DNA of 55,594 bases. Source: Lentisphaeria bacterium (GTDB lineage Bacteria; Verrucomicrobiota; Lentisphaeria; Oligosphaerales; Oligosphaeraceae). Below are positions 43,502-52,217 of this stretch, piece after piece (position 1 is the first letter of the stretch; every line of letters begins with the position of its first letter). The notes under the pieces were generated by a model that was not told where the DNA came from, ran no database searches, and was given only the letters and a program-made list of their open reading frames with translations. The stretch spans positions 1 to 55,594 of the forward strand of contig JAEDMH010000002.1 in NCBI GenBank assembly GCA_016303095.1. Direction: 5' to 3'. The position numbers and the translations under genes were made by a program.

Positions 43502-45092
43502 GCAGTCCCTTGTTGTTCATGCCCCTGGGCTTCAGGAGGATCATCGGCGCCCCCAGGTAGGTGTTCACGTTGGCGAAAAGCCACCAGGCAACCCCGCAGC
43601 ACCGGGTGCTCTCCTCCCAAAACGTGAGGACCTCTTGGAGAATCCTCTCCTGATACTCCTCCGACCAACGGAAGCCGGAATGGTCCCCCGCCATGGCCGA
43701 GGCGCCGATCTCGCTGATGATCCACGGCTTGTCCCCATATTCCGGGGCCTGGAGAAAGGCGGCCTGCTCTGCCAGGCGCACTTTCACCCGGGGAACGCCA
43801 TCCACCACCATGGGATCGTCGTACCATCCGGGATAGGAATTGAAGGCAATCACATCGCAAAGGTCCAGGGCGATGTCCTTTTCGTGGCGATTGGAGGCGA
43901 AGGTGACAGGGCGGCTGGGATCCGCCTGGTGCAGGAGGGAGAAGAGCTGGTCCAGAATTTCCCGCCCTTCCTGGCTGGTGCTGTCGCATTCATTGAGGAC
44001 CCCCCAGAGGATGACCGACGGATGGTTGTAGTGTCGCTCCACCATCCTTCTCGTCTGCTCCCGCTGCCTGGCGCGGAAGGCGGGATCGCCGCACTGCTCC
44101 GCCGTGTTTCCCCAGCCGCAGGACTCCTCCCAGACGAGCAAGCCCATGCGGTCGCAGCAATCCAGCAGGAAATCGGATTGCATATAGTGGGCTCCCCGCA
44201 GGAAATGGCATCCGGCTTCCTGGATGAGCTGCAGGTCGCTCACCACCAGGCTCTCGGGCATGGCATAGCCGAACTCGGGATGGCTGTCGTGCCGGCACAT
44301 CCCCATGAATTTCAAGGGCTTGCCATTGAGGGAGAGTTCCCCGTGGCGCCAGGAGAGGGTCCGCATGCCGAAGGTAGTCTCCGCCCGATCCTGGGGAATC
44401 TCCGCCGTCAGGGTGTGCAGGACGGGGGATTCGGGGCTCCAGGGGGCCAATCCGGGAACCTCTCCCTCCCAGAGGCATTGGGTTCCCCTGGCCTCCACCT
44501 CCGCCAGGAGAGTCCCGTCCAGCGTGAGCCGGAGGGCGGCCTGCACCGGTTTCCGGAACTCCGTCTCAATCCGGAATCGGCCCGCGGCCACCTCCAAAGG
44601 CGTGACCTTCACATTGGCGAAGCCGTTGCCATCCCTTGCCGCCAGGCGCCGCAGAGTCACAGGCCGGTAGATTCCTCCGAACCCGTAGAAGTCGTAGAAC
44701 TCGTGGAACAGGGAGCCCGGGGTTTCGTCCAGGAGATTGGAGACCGCCACCGTAAGGGTCATTTCCCGCTCCTTCTCTCCTGCGTCGAAGGTGAACTCAT
44801 AGGGGGTGAAGGGCGCCTCCAGGCCCCCCAGAAACGTATCGTCCACCCAGACCCTGCCCCGCAAGCCCACTCCTTCAAAGCGGAGCTGGAGCCATCCCTG
44901 GCCCGTAAAGGAGCGGCGGTAGATTCCCGTGCCCCGCTTTCCCAAGAGAGAGCCGGTGTCAAAACAGCCGGGAACCGCCCCCCAGCCGTGGCCGATCGTC
45001 CCCAAAACCTGGCTTTCCTCCGGCTCCGACTCCGGACAGAAGGCAAAACTCCACACCCCGTCCAGGGATTCCGTTCGCGCAAATTTCAGCAT
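43428..45092 (-). CDS. GH2 enzyme, beta-glucuronidase/galactosidase-like
   Basis: The product has 554 residues and no signal peptide. The sugar-binding domain opens SLDGVWSFAF, with GTGIYRRSFTG and FYGFGGIYRPVTLRRL. The immunoglobulin-like domain follows, then the barrel: LKFMGMCRHDSHPEFG, the acid/base Glu in ILWGVLNECDS and the nucleophile Glu in PWIISEIGASA. Domain order and length fit compact beta-glucuronidases. It is 30 bp downstream of the oligogalacturonate-lyase-like gene, which suggests joint use on uronic-acid-containing glycans. Confidence 0.88.
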   Translation of the reverse strand: MLKFARTESLDGVWSFAFCPESEPEESQVLGTIGHGWGAVPGCFDTGSLLGKRGTGIYRRSFTGQGWLQLRFEGVGLRGRVWVDDTFLGGLEAPFTPYEFTFDAGEKEREMTLTVAVSNLLDETPGSLFHEFYDFYGFGGIYRPVTLRRLAARDGNGFANVKVTPLEVAAGRFRIETEFRKPVQAALRLTLDGTLLAEVEARGTQCLWEGEVPGLAPWSPESPVLHTLTAEIPQDRAETTFGMRTLSWRHGELSLNGKPLKFMGMCRHDSHPEFGYAMPESLVVSDLQLIQEAGCHFLRGAHYMQSDFLLDCCDRMGLLVWEESCGWGNTAEQCGDPAFRARQREQTRRMVERHYNHPSVILWGVLNECDSTSQEGREILDQLFSLLHQADPSRPVTFASNRHEKDIALDLCDVIAFNSYPGWYDDPMVVDGVPRVKVRLAEQAAFLQAPEYGDKPWIISEIGASAMAGDHSGFRWSEEYQERILQEVLTFWEESTRCCGVAWWLFANVNTYLGAPMILLKPRGMNNKGLLTEYRLPKMAWRTLCRRLKGRPDF

Positions 45093-45122
45093 CGCCCCAG
45101 CTCCTCCCGTCGTTTCGCCATC

Positions 45123-46346
45123 CTACGCTTCCTCACAGCGCTTCATGGCTTCGGAAAGTTCCAACTGATAGATGGCCCGCTTCCCCGAGACCAGAGAGTC
45201 GATGGTCACCACATTTCCCTGGGGATTCCAGCGGGGATGCAAATCGCAGCGCTTGTCCTCGATTTGGTCGGCGGGAGCATTGTGGAGAAACTTCCCCAGG
45301 GTGATCCACTTTCCCGTATCCCCGTGAACCAGAGCCAGGGTCTGCACGCCCTCTTCGTCCGGATAGCTGTCCGCCAGAATGAAGCGTCCGTCGGGGGAGT
45401 AGACCAGATGGGCCCGCATGCCATGGCAGTCGGAGACCTTTCGGGCCCGGAAGGGCGTTTCCCGGTCGTCGTAGACCATGATGCGCACGCCCCCGGGGAT
45501 GCGCTCCCAGTTGGCGTCCACCATGATCTCATAGGGGGTGCGTCCCCAGATCTGATGGGAGATCATGTCGGTCCAATAGGCCTCCGGCAGGGAGCATTTC
45601 ACATCATGGCCGTCCAATGCGCTGGTGTACATGAAGGTCTGCCACATTCTCTTCCAGTTCTGCGGAGTGTAGAGGGAGCGGAAGAGCCAGAGAATCCGGG
45701 TGGAGTCGCAGTTGAAGATGATGTGGTTCAGCCAGATGTATTTGTTCTCCAGCACACAGGGATAGGGGTGCATTTCCAGCATCTTCTGGTAGGAGACGGC
45801 CAAGCGCTCCTCCCCCGTCAGCAGGTTGATGAGCCACACCCCATCCCCTTCCAGATCCTGGGGATACCAATCCGGATCCAGGGGAGCGCAGGCATAGCTG
45901 TAGCCCCGGCGGGGAATGCGGGAGAAATTCAGGGAGGCCGCCCACCGCCCGTCGGGAGAGATGGCGTAGATGGGACGCTCGTAGCGCCCCACTACCCCCT
46001 TCCCCAACTGGTAAATGCGGGCCACCATCTTCCCGTCCCCCTCGTCGTAGTCGTTGTAGACAAAGCAATCGGGCCGATGCTTCAGGAAAAGCTCCATGCT
46101 CCCCTGCTGATAGCACCACGCCTTCGTCTCCACCAACGGCTCCCAGCCCCCTCGCCCATCCAAGATCCCCACCAGGGCATTCTCCCCCGCCTGGGGAAGA
46201 CGATTGGGCAAGACGGGAATCTGCAAGGCCAAATGATGCTTCCCGGAGACGTCCCAGGGACAACGATCATAGTAGCCAAACATAAATTCGTAATCGGGAA
46301 TCTCCGGAGAGATCCGTTGCCACGCAAAGTCGCTTCCAAAGTGCAT
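45123..46346 (-). CDS. Oligogalacturonate lyase-like seven-bladed propeller (PL22/PD40-like)
   Basis: The product has 407 residues. Propeller blades recur as ISPDGRWAASLNFSR, FNCDSTRILWLFRS, YSPDGRFILADSYPDEEG and HPRWNPQGNVVTIDS. PL22 enzymes cleave oligogalacturonides by beta-elimination with Mn and His ligands; several isolated histidines are present, but I cannot assign them. A catalytically inactive PD40 protein is the alternative. The start ATG 46346 follows GAGGTGG; an upstream in-frame extension lacks homology and overlaps the promoter of the divergent regulator. Confidence 0.65.
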   Translation of the reverse strand: MHFGSDFAWQRISPEIPDYEFMFGYYDRCPWDVSGKHHLALQIPVLPNRLPQAGENALVGILDGRGGWEPLVETKAWCYQQGSMELFLKHRPDCFVYNDYDEGDGKMVARIYQLGKGVVGRYERPIYAISPDGRWAASLNFSRIPRRGYSYACAPLDPDWYPQDLEGDGVWLINLLTGEERLAVSYQKMLEMHPYPCVLENKYIWLNHIIFNCDSTRILWLFRSLYTPQNWKRMWQTFMYTSALDGHDVKCSLPEAYWTDMISHQIWGRTPYEIMVDANWERIPGGVRIMVYDDRETPFRARKVSDCHGMRAHLVYSPDGRFILADSYPDEEGVQTLALVHGDTGKWITLGKFLHNAPADQIEDKRCDLHPRWNPQGNVVTIDSLVSGKRAIYQLELSEAMKRCEEA

Positions 46347-46376
46347 AAGCCACCTCGTTTCAGTCTGATTCTTGGG

Positions 46377-46405
46377 TTGAAACAAGGATAAGGTAACGGT
46401 ATAGT
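46377..46405 (+). promoter_or_regulatory. Sigma-70-like promoter for second AraC regulator
   Basis: TTGAAA (46377-46382), 17 bp, TATAGT (46400-46405). The expected start point is near 46412, giving a leader of about 50 nt before ATG 46465. Confidence 0.6.
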
Positions 46406-46464
46406 ATCCGACATCAAAATCCCAGAACTGGACTTTGGTAACATTTTTCTGCGCTTTGGAAACC

Positions 46465-47286
46465 ATGCTCTCCCCCTACCGTCGCTTCTATCTGGCTCCC
46501 CGCCCCGCCAAGGAGGGGCTTTTCGTGCGCAGCATCGGTCATTTTTCCGCCCTTTTCGGAGAGAACGAGGAGGTGAAGGTGGCCCATTTCGCGGAGTTCT
46601 TCTGGTGCCTGGAGGGCTCCGCCGAGTTCCGTCTCGCCGGGAAGAAGGTGACGATTTCCCGGAACGAGGCCTGGTTCTATCCCGTGGGTTCCCTCCATGA
46701 CTACCGTCCCTGCCGGGAGGGCTTCCACTATTGGTGGGTGACCCTGGAGGGCGAGGGCACCGAGGCTCTGTGCCGGGGGCTGGATCTGAAGCCCGGCCGC
46801 CTGCGCCCGGGCACCTGCCCCGAGGAACTCTTCCGCTCCATCGACGCCAAGATCCGCTCCCACTCCCCCGAGGACCGCCTCTTTTGCCTGGCCCAGCTGT
46901 TCCGGCTGATGACCTTGCTGGCCCTGCCCGGAGGAAAGCCCAGCGGCCTGGTGGAACGGGCCAAGGAGCTCATGGAGGAGAGCTTCACCTCCCCCCAGTT
47001 CAACGTGGCCCAGATGGCCGAGCTGCTCCAGGTCTCCCGGGTGGTGCTGAGCCGCCAATTCTCCCAGCAATACGCCATGGCCCCCTCCCAATTTCTCCAC
47101 GGCCTCCGCCTGCGCAAAGCCCTGGAACTGCTCCGGGAAAGCACCCTCTCCCTGAAGGAGGTGGCCCAAATGTCCGGCTTCTCCTCCCAAGAATATTTCA
47201 TCCGGGTCATCCGACATACCATGGGCGACACCCCCGGCGCCATCCGGCGACAGCAGAAGGACCCCCCCACCCTCCCTTCCCCCTGA
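46465..47286 (+). CDS. AraC-family transcriptional regulator (operon-linked, 2)
   Basis: The product has 273 residues. The sensor half is a cupin (HFAEFFWCLEGSAEFRLAG, GSLHDYRP). The DNA-binding half has FNVAQMAELLQVSRVVLSRQF then LSLKEVAQMSGFSSQEYFIRVIRH and MGDTPGAIRR. It is divergent from the propeller/GH2 pair, its likely target. ATG 46465 is supported by the promoter at 46377-46405; the frame extends upstream only into the leader. Confidence 0.9.
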   Translation: MLSPYRRFYLAPRPAKEGLFVRSIGHFSALFGENEEVKVAHFAEFFWCLEGSAEFRLAGKKVTISRNEAWFYPVGSLHDYRPCREGFHYWWVTLEGEGTEALCRGLDLKPGRLRPGTCPEELFRSIDAKIRSHSPEDRLFCLAQLFRLMTLLALPGGKPSGLVERAKELMEESFTSPQFNVAQMAELLQVSRVVLSRQFSQQYAMAPSQFLHGLRLRKALELLRESTLSLKEVAQMSGFSSQEYFIRVIRHTMGDTPGAIRRQQKDPPTLPSP

Positions 47287-47448
47287 ACCTCACGCCCCGC
47301 CACCCTCCCCGGGAGCCCCCCCGGGTTGCGAGAGTTCAGCAAAAGGTCACCAATGTCCTACTCCCCCCTCTTTGACATCCTGGAAAGCGGCCTTACCTTG
47401 ACCTTTCTGCCCGCTCTTGTCAGGAAAACCGGAGAATAGGAACACTTC

Positions 47449-48411
47449 ATGGACTTGTCTTGGATTCAGGAAATCATGCCAACGGACTTCTTCCAGTCGG
47501 CCCTCTTCGGCATCCTCGCCATGGTGCTGGTGGGAAGCAGCTGGTGCCTCACCGGCTTCATCATGGGGGATGCCCCAAAAAAGGGCGTGGATCCCTGCCT
47601 GGTGCAGTTCTTCGGCTTCCTCCTCACCATCGCAGCCAGCATTCTGGTTCTGCTGGGCACGGACAGTTTTCCCCATTGCCCCCTCCCCGTCCTCTTGCTC
47701 ACCTGCGGAGCCCTGGCCCTGGGAGGAGCCCTGAATTTCTTCATGCTCCTCATCATGTCCTATGCCATGCAACGGGGCCCCAATGGCATCATCTGGGCCA
47801 TCATCCAATCCGCCCTCATTTTCCCCTTCCTGGGAGGCGTCCTCTTCTTCCACGTCGCCATAACCGGGGAACGCCTCCTGGGACTGGCCGCCCTCCTGGC
47901 CGCCCTGGGATTCTTTGCCTGCGGAAAGGACAACTCCCGCCAGGGCACCGGATGGAAACTCCCCGCCTTCCTCTGCCTCATGATCTGCGCCGTCCAGCAG
48001 AATCTCACCACCGCTCCCTCATACTTCGAGGAAGCCAGGGAGGTCAACAGCATCGTCCGCACTCTCGCCTCCGCCATCGGCGGACTCCTGGCCGCCCTGC
48101 TCTATCTCCTCTTCCGATCCTCCCCCGCCAGAACCCTCATCGCCAATCTCCACAAGCCCGCCCTGTGGAAATATGTCGCCGGACTCCAATGCTTTAATCT
48201 GATTTTCGCCTACACTCTCTTCTATCCCGGCATGAACGCCATGGCCGACCACGGCATGGGGGGAATGTGCTACCCCTTGATGGTGGGCTCCTGCATCATC
48301 TCCTTCACCCTCCTCAGCGCCACAGCCCTAAAGGAACGACTCCGCCCCCTCCAGGCCCTGGGACTGGCTCTCTGCCTCCTGGGACTGGTCATGCTCTGCC
48401 TGCCATCATAA
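47449..48411 (+). CDS. DMT-superfamily (EamA/RhaT-like) transporter
   Basis: The product has 320 residues and about ten membrane helices in two halves (for example ALFGILAMVLVGSSWCLTGF and ALGLALCLLGLVMLCL). Small residues and the phrase GPNGIIWAIIQSALIFPFLGG in helix 4 resemble sugar or metabolite exporters of the DMT group. No signature fixes the substrate. It follows AraC 2 by 162 bp and could belong to the same glycan programme. A TTGACA occurs near 47371 but no matching -10. Confidence 0.75.
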   Translation: MDLSWIQEIMPTDFFQSALFGILAMVLVGSSWCLTGFIMGDAPKKGVDPCLVQFFGFLLTIAASILVLLGTDSFPHCPLPVLLLTCGALALGGALNFFMLLIMSYAMQRGPNGIIWAIIQSALIFPFLGGVLFFHVAITGERLLGLAALLAALGFFACGKDNSRQGTGWKLPAFLCLMICAVQQNLTTAPSYFEEAREVNSIVRTLASAIGGLLAALLYLLFRSSPARTLIANLHKPALWKYVAGLQCFNLIFAYTLFYPGMNAMADHGMGGMCYPLMVGSCIISFTLLSATALKERLRPLQALGLALCLLGLVMLCLPS

Positions 48412-48433
48412 TCTCCCACACCAAGGGGGGGGG

Positions 48434-48461
48434 ATTTCTAGGTTTCTAGATCTCTAGAACC
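48434..48461. repeat. CTAG-phased octamer array, locus III (left)
   Basis: CTAG lies at 48438, 48446 and 48454, exactly 8 bp apart: ATTTCTAG, GTTTCTAG, ATCTCTAG. Confidence 0.8.
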
Positions 48462-48490
48462 TCTGGCCCCCCGGGCGGGGAACGGGGGGC

Positions 48491-48549
48491 AATCCTCATG
48501 AACCCCGGCAGGGGTGGGAGGATCGCTAGACGGGGGTGAAGGGAGGCCC
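48491..48549 (+). repeat. Dispersed intergenic repeat, hairpin family alpha, copy III
   Basis: ATCCTC (48492-48497), inner stem ACCCC-GGCA-GGGGT (48502-48515), then GAGGAT (48518-48523) and the tail CGCTAGACGGGGGTGAAGGG, ending GGCCC. It matches copy I base for base outside the inner stem and loop. A degenerate partial unit with GAACCCCGTAGGGGTGGCAG follows at about 48593-48616. Confidence 0.85.
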
Positions 48550-48656
48550 AAAGGGACGACCGGAACCCCCGGCAGGGCCAAAATAGAAGCCGAACCCCGT
48601 AGGGGTGGCAGGCCCGAATCGACGGAACGGGAGCGCCAGCTCAACCCTCGGCGCCT

Positions 48657-48673
48657 CTAGAACCTCTAGAATC
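48657..48673. repeat. Short CTAG array, locus III (right)
   Basis: CTAG at 48657 and 48666 (9 bp apart) closes locus III just before the alr stop. Locus III (48412-48684) has no gene. Confidence 0.5.
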
Positions 48674-48684
48674 TCTCGCCTTTT

Positions 48685-49791
48685 TCAAGGCAGCCAGATG
48701 CGGTTTGGGTGTCGTCCCAGCCGGCAGAGGAGTTCATAGGGGATGGTCTCCACCATGGAGGCCAGTTCATCGGCGTAGATGGCCTCGTTGTCCTGTTGTC
48801 CCAGGAGAGTCACCAGATCATCCACGGAGGCGCCGGGAATTTCGGTCACATCCGCCATCATCATGCCCATGCAGACCCGTCCTCGGATGGGGGCCCGTTT
48901 TCCCCGGATGAGGACGGAGGCGCGGTTTCCCAGTCCTCTGGGGTATCCGTCGGCGTATCCCACGGGGATCACGGCGATGCGGCAGGGGTGGTGGGTGACC
49001 CGATAGATTCCCCCGTAGGAGATTTCGGCGCCCACGGGGATTTCCTTGAGGGAGATCACGTGACTGGTGAACTCCATGACCGGGGCGAAGTGCATTTGGG
49101 GCGTTCTGGGGTCGGAGCCATATCCATAGAGGGTGAATCCAGGGCGTACGATGGGGTATTCCATGCCCACGCCGACCAGCATTCCCGGGGTAGCGCTCAG
49201 GTGTCGTTCCCGTGCTTCCGGGGGGAGGCAGGCGCATCCCTCCTGGAAGGCTTGGATCTGGCGGGCGGTATAGTCTTTTTCCGGGCAGTCCGCGCTGGCC
49301 AGATGGGAGAAGGCGCCGGCCAGGCGCAGGCCGGGGAGCTGCTGGATTTGGCGAATGACCTCCGGGCATTCCCGGGGAAAGAATCCCAGCCGGCTCATCC
49401 CCGTGTCGATCTTCAGATGGAGATCCACGGTTTTCCCCAGGGCGACCGCCCATTGGGAGAGTTCCTGGATGGCGGGAAGATTCCAAGCCGCCACCGCCAC
49501 ATTCTCCAGGCGGGCCAATTCCCGGCATTCCTCCCGATGCAAGGCGCCCCCCAGGAGAATCAGGCGGGTCTTCACCCCGTTCTCCCGGAGGAGTTGGGCC
49601 TCCTCCAGGGTGAAGACGCAGAGATAGGGGCATTTTTCTTCTTCCAGAGCGCGGGCGCAGGGCAGAATTCCGTGGCCATAGGCGTCGGCCTTGATGACCG
49701 GCGCCAGGGCGTGGCGGGGGAAATTCTCCGCCATGCGGCGATAATTCGCCTTCAGTCGATCCAGATGAATCAGTAGGGAGGAGGGAAACAT
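48685..49791 (-). CDS. alr: Alanine racemase
   Basis: The product has 368 residues. This PLP enzyme makes D-alanine for peptidoglycan. The PLP lysine is in APVIKADAYGHG (Lys34) and the second catalytic base Tyr is in EISYGGIYRVT. Also present are LHLKIDTGMSRLGF and VRPGFTLYGYG. It is the last of three minus-strand genes (oxidoreductase, priA, alr) but is separated from priA by 171 bp holding its own TATAGT box. Confidence 0.95.
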   Translation of the reverse strand: MFPSSLLIHLDRLKANYRRMAENFPRHALAPVIKADAYGHGILPCARALEEEKCPYLCVFTLEEAQLLRENGVKTRLILLGGALHREECRELARLENVAVAAWNLPAIQELSQWAVALGKTVDLHLKIDTGMSRLGFFPRECPEVIRQIQQLPGLRLAGAFSHLASADCPEKDYTARQIQAFQEGCACLPPEARERHLSATPGMLVGVGMEYPIVRPGFTLYGYGSDPRTPQMHFAPVMEFTSHVISLKEIPVGAEISYGGIYRVTHHPCRIAVIPVGYADGYPRGLGNRASVLIRGKRAPIRGRVCMGMMMADVTEIPGASVDDLVTLLGQQDNEAIYADELASMVETIPYELLCRLGRHPNRIWLP

Positions 49792-49896
49792 GATGGCATC
49801 CTGTCCGGGAAGACGGGGGGCGTTTCGCCGGAGGCAGGTTCAGGAAACAAGCAAGAAAATCGGGGAGAAGAAGAGCCGGGGAGAGGCGGTTGGGTT

Positions 49897-49902
49897 ACTA
49901 TA
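49897..49902 (-). promoter_or_regulatory. Candidate -10 box (TATAGT) for alr
   Basis: On the minus strand GGGGCTATAGTAACCC lies about 105 bp before alr. It is preceded only by G-rich sequence; no -35 seen. Confidence 0.35.
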
Positions 49903-49962
49903 GCCCCGCCCCTTCCCCTCCTCTCCCGGGAAAGAAGAAAGGAGGGTTTTCCCCCAAGCGGC

Positions 49963-52185
49963 TCATTGAAGAAAGCGGGGATCCACATCCACCTCCACGG
50001 GGACCTTCCGAAGCTGGGCGGGAGACAGGGCGGCCATCCCCCTGCGGCAGGCGGCCACGATGCCCCGCACATTCTCTCCCCGGAGGAGAATCTGGAAGCG
50101 GAACTTTCCCACCAGGCGGGCCAGAGGGGCAGGCATGGGCCCAAGACACTGGGTGTCCGGGGGCAGAAGGGGAGTCAGCAAGGCGGCAAAGTGGGCCGCC
50201 GCCTGGGAGGCCACCTCCTCCTTCTCGTGCCGGAATTGCAGGAGCACCAGATGGGCATAGGGAGGGAAGACAAGGGCCTGGCGCCCCGGCAGTTCCTGGG
50301 CGGCGAAGGCGTCGTAGTCGTGGCGTTGGGCGGAGGCGATGGCGTAGTTGTCAGGGGTGCAGGTCTGCACCACCACCCGTCCCGGCTCCTGTCCTCGTCC
50401 GGCCCGGCCCGCCACCTGGGTAATGAGGGCGAAGGTGCGTTCGGCGGAGCGGAAATCGGGGAGATTCAGGCCGATGTCGGCCTGAATGATGCCCACCAGG
50501 GTCACATCGGGGAAATCCAGGCCTTTGGCGATCATCTGGGTGCCGATGAGGATGTCGATGCGGTGTCCCCGGAAGGATTCCAGCACCTTCCGGTAGGATT
50601 CCGCATTGGTCATGGTGTCGGAATCCATGCGGGCCACCATGGCCTGGGGGAAGATGGCCCGGGTGACCGCCTCCACCCGTTCCGTCCCGTATCCCCCCAT
50701 GCGGATGTCGGGATTGCCGCAATCCGGGCAGCGGGAGGGAGCGTCCAGCATGGTGTTGCAGTGATGGCACATCAGCTTGTTCTGCTTCCGGTGGTAGGTG
50801 TAGGTGACGCTGCAATTTTCGCAGCTGGCGGTGTAGCCGCACTGGCTGCAGGAGAGGGTGGTGGCGTATCCCCGCCGGTTCAAGAAGAGGATCACCTGCT
50901 GATGGCGGGACAGGGTCTGGTCGATGAGCTCCTTGAGACGACGGGAGAAGAAGGAGGACTTTCCCTTCTCCTTCTGGAGGGAGTGCTCCAGGCGCATGTC
51001 CACCACCTCCACGGGAGGCAGGGGATGCCCGTCCACCCGGCTCTTCATTTCCACAAGGCGATATTTTCCCTGCTGGCAGTTGTGGTAGGATTCCAGGGAG
51101 GGGGTGGCGGATCCCAAGACCACGGCGCAGGACTCCAGCATCCCCCGCACCACCGCCACGTCCCGGGCATTGTAATGGGGCATTTCATCCTGCTTGTAGG
51201 TGGCTTCGTGCTCCTCGTCCACCACAATGAGCCCCAGATTCCGGAAGGGAGCAAAGAGGGCGGAGCGGGCGCCCACCGCAATCCGGCTCCTCCCTCCCGC
51301 AATGCGGGTCCACTCGTCAAAGCGCTGTCCGTCGGTCAATCCGCTGTGGAGGACGGAGACCTGTTCCCCGAAGCGCTGGCGGAAGCGGAAGACGGTCTGG
51401 GGCGTCAGGGCGATCTCCGGCACCAGGACAATGGCGTTGCGTCCCTGGTCCAGGCAGTGGGCGATGGCTTGGAGATAGACCTCCGTCTTGCCGCTGCCGG
51501 TGACCCCATGAAGGAGGATCGGCTTGGGGCGGGGCGTCTCCAGGGCCTCCTTCACGGCGGCCAGGGCGGCCGCCTGCTCCTCCGTCAGGGCCTTGGGAGC
51601 GTCTCGTGGGATGATGGCATTGCGGAAGGGATCCCGCTCCTCCACCCGCCGGGATTTGGCCAGCCACCCCTCCTCCACCAAAGCCTGGATGACGCTCTGC
51701 CCCGCATCCACGGTGCCCAGGGCCTCCTTCAAGGGAAGGCTCCCCCCCAGGCGGATCAACGTGCGCAGCACATGCTGGCGCTTGGGGGTCAAGGCCCGGA
51801 AGGCGTCGCTTCCCGGATCCCGGGCTTTTTCCGTCAGATCCAAATAGACCACCTCCCGGTGCTGCATCTCTCCCTTGCGCACCACCGCAGGGAGCAGATT
51901 CCAGATGACGCACTCGTGGCTGGCGCAATAGTAGTGGCAGATCCAATCCGCCAGGCGGAGCAGCTGGGGAGGGAATTGACGGGAGGCGTCCTCCACGGCC
52001 AGAAGAGGCAAGGCACGATAGGAGGACGTTTCCTTCAGCTTCAGCACGTAGCCAGATTGCTCCACCCCATGGAAGGAGGCCCGCACCCGGCATCCCGGAT
52101 ACACCTTTCCCGGGGGCCACTCCTCCGGCACGGCATAGTCAAAGCACCGTCCCGTGGCCAGATTGAACGCAACCTCGGCAAACAT
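49963..52185 (-). CDS. priA: Primosomal protein N' (replication restart helicase PriA)
   Basis: The product has 740 residues. The N-terminal DNA-binding domain starts FAEVAFNLATGRCFDYAVP. The helicase has Walker A GVTGSGKTEVYLQ, the DEEH box (VVDEEHEATYKQDE) and motif III GSATPSLESY. The zinc-binding region carries paired Cys motifs (CSQCGYTASCENC, CHHCNTMLDAPSRCPDCG). Motif VI is QVAGRAGRG. It restarts stalled replication forks. It follows the oxidoreductase gene by 32 bp on the same strand. Confidence 0.97.
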   Translation of the reverse strand: MFAEVAFNLATGRCFDYAVPEEWPPGKVYPGCRVRASFHGVEQSGYVLKLKETSSYRALPLLAVEDASRQFPPQLLRLADWICHYYCASHECVIWNLLPAVVRKGEMQHREVVYLDLTEKARDPGSDAFRALTPKRQHVLRTLIRLGGSLPLKEALGTVDAGQSVIQALVEEGWLAKSRRVEERDPFRNAIIPRDAPKALTEEQAAALAAVKEALETPRPKPILLHGVTGSGKTEVYLQAIAHCLDQGRNAIVLVPEIALTPQTVFRFRQRFGEQVSVLHSGLTDGQRFDEWTRIAGGRSRIAVGARSALFAPFRNLGLIVVDEEHEATYKQDEMPHYNARDVAVVRGMLESCAVVLGSATPSLESYHNCQQGKYRLVEMKSRVDGHPLPPVEVVDMRLEHSLQKEKGKSSFFSRRLKELIDQTLSRHQQVILFLNRRGYATTLSCSQCGYTASCENCSVTYTYHRKQNKLMCHHCNTMLDAPSRCPDCGNPDIRMGGYGTERVEAVTRAIFPQAMVARMDSDTMTNAESYRKVLESFRGHRIDILIGTQMIAKGLDFPDVTLVGIIQADIGLNLPDFRSAERTFALITQVAGRAGRGQEPGRVVVQTCTPDNYAIASAQRHDYDAFAAQELPGRQALVFPPYAHLVLLQFRHEKEEVASQAAAHFAALLTPLLPPDTQCLGPMPAPLARLVGKFRFQILLRGENVRGIVAACRRGMAALSPAQLRKVPVEVDVDPRFLQ

Positions 52186-52217
52186 GGGTCGCCCCCCCCT
52201 CTTCCCCTTTCCTTGCC

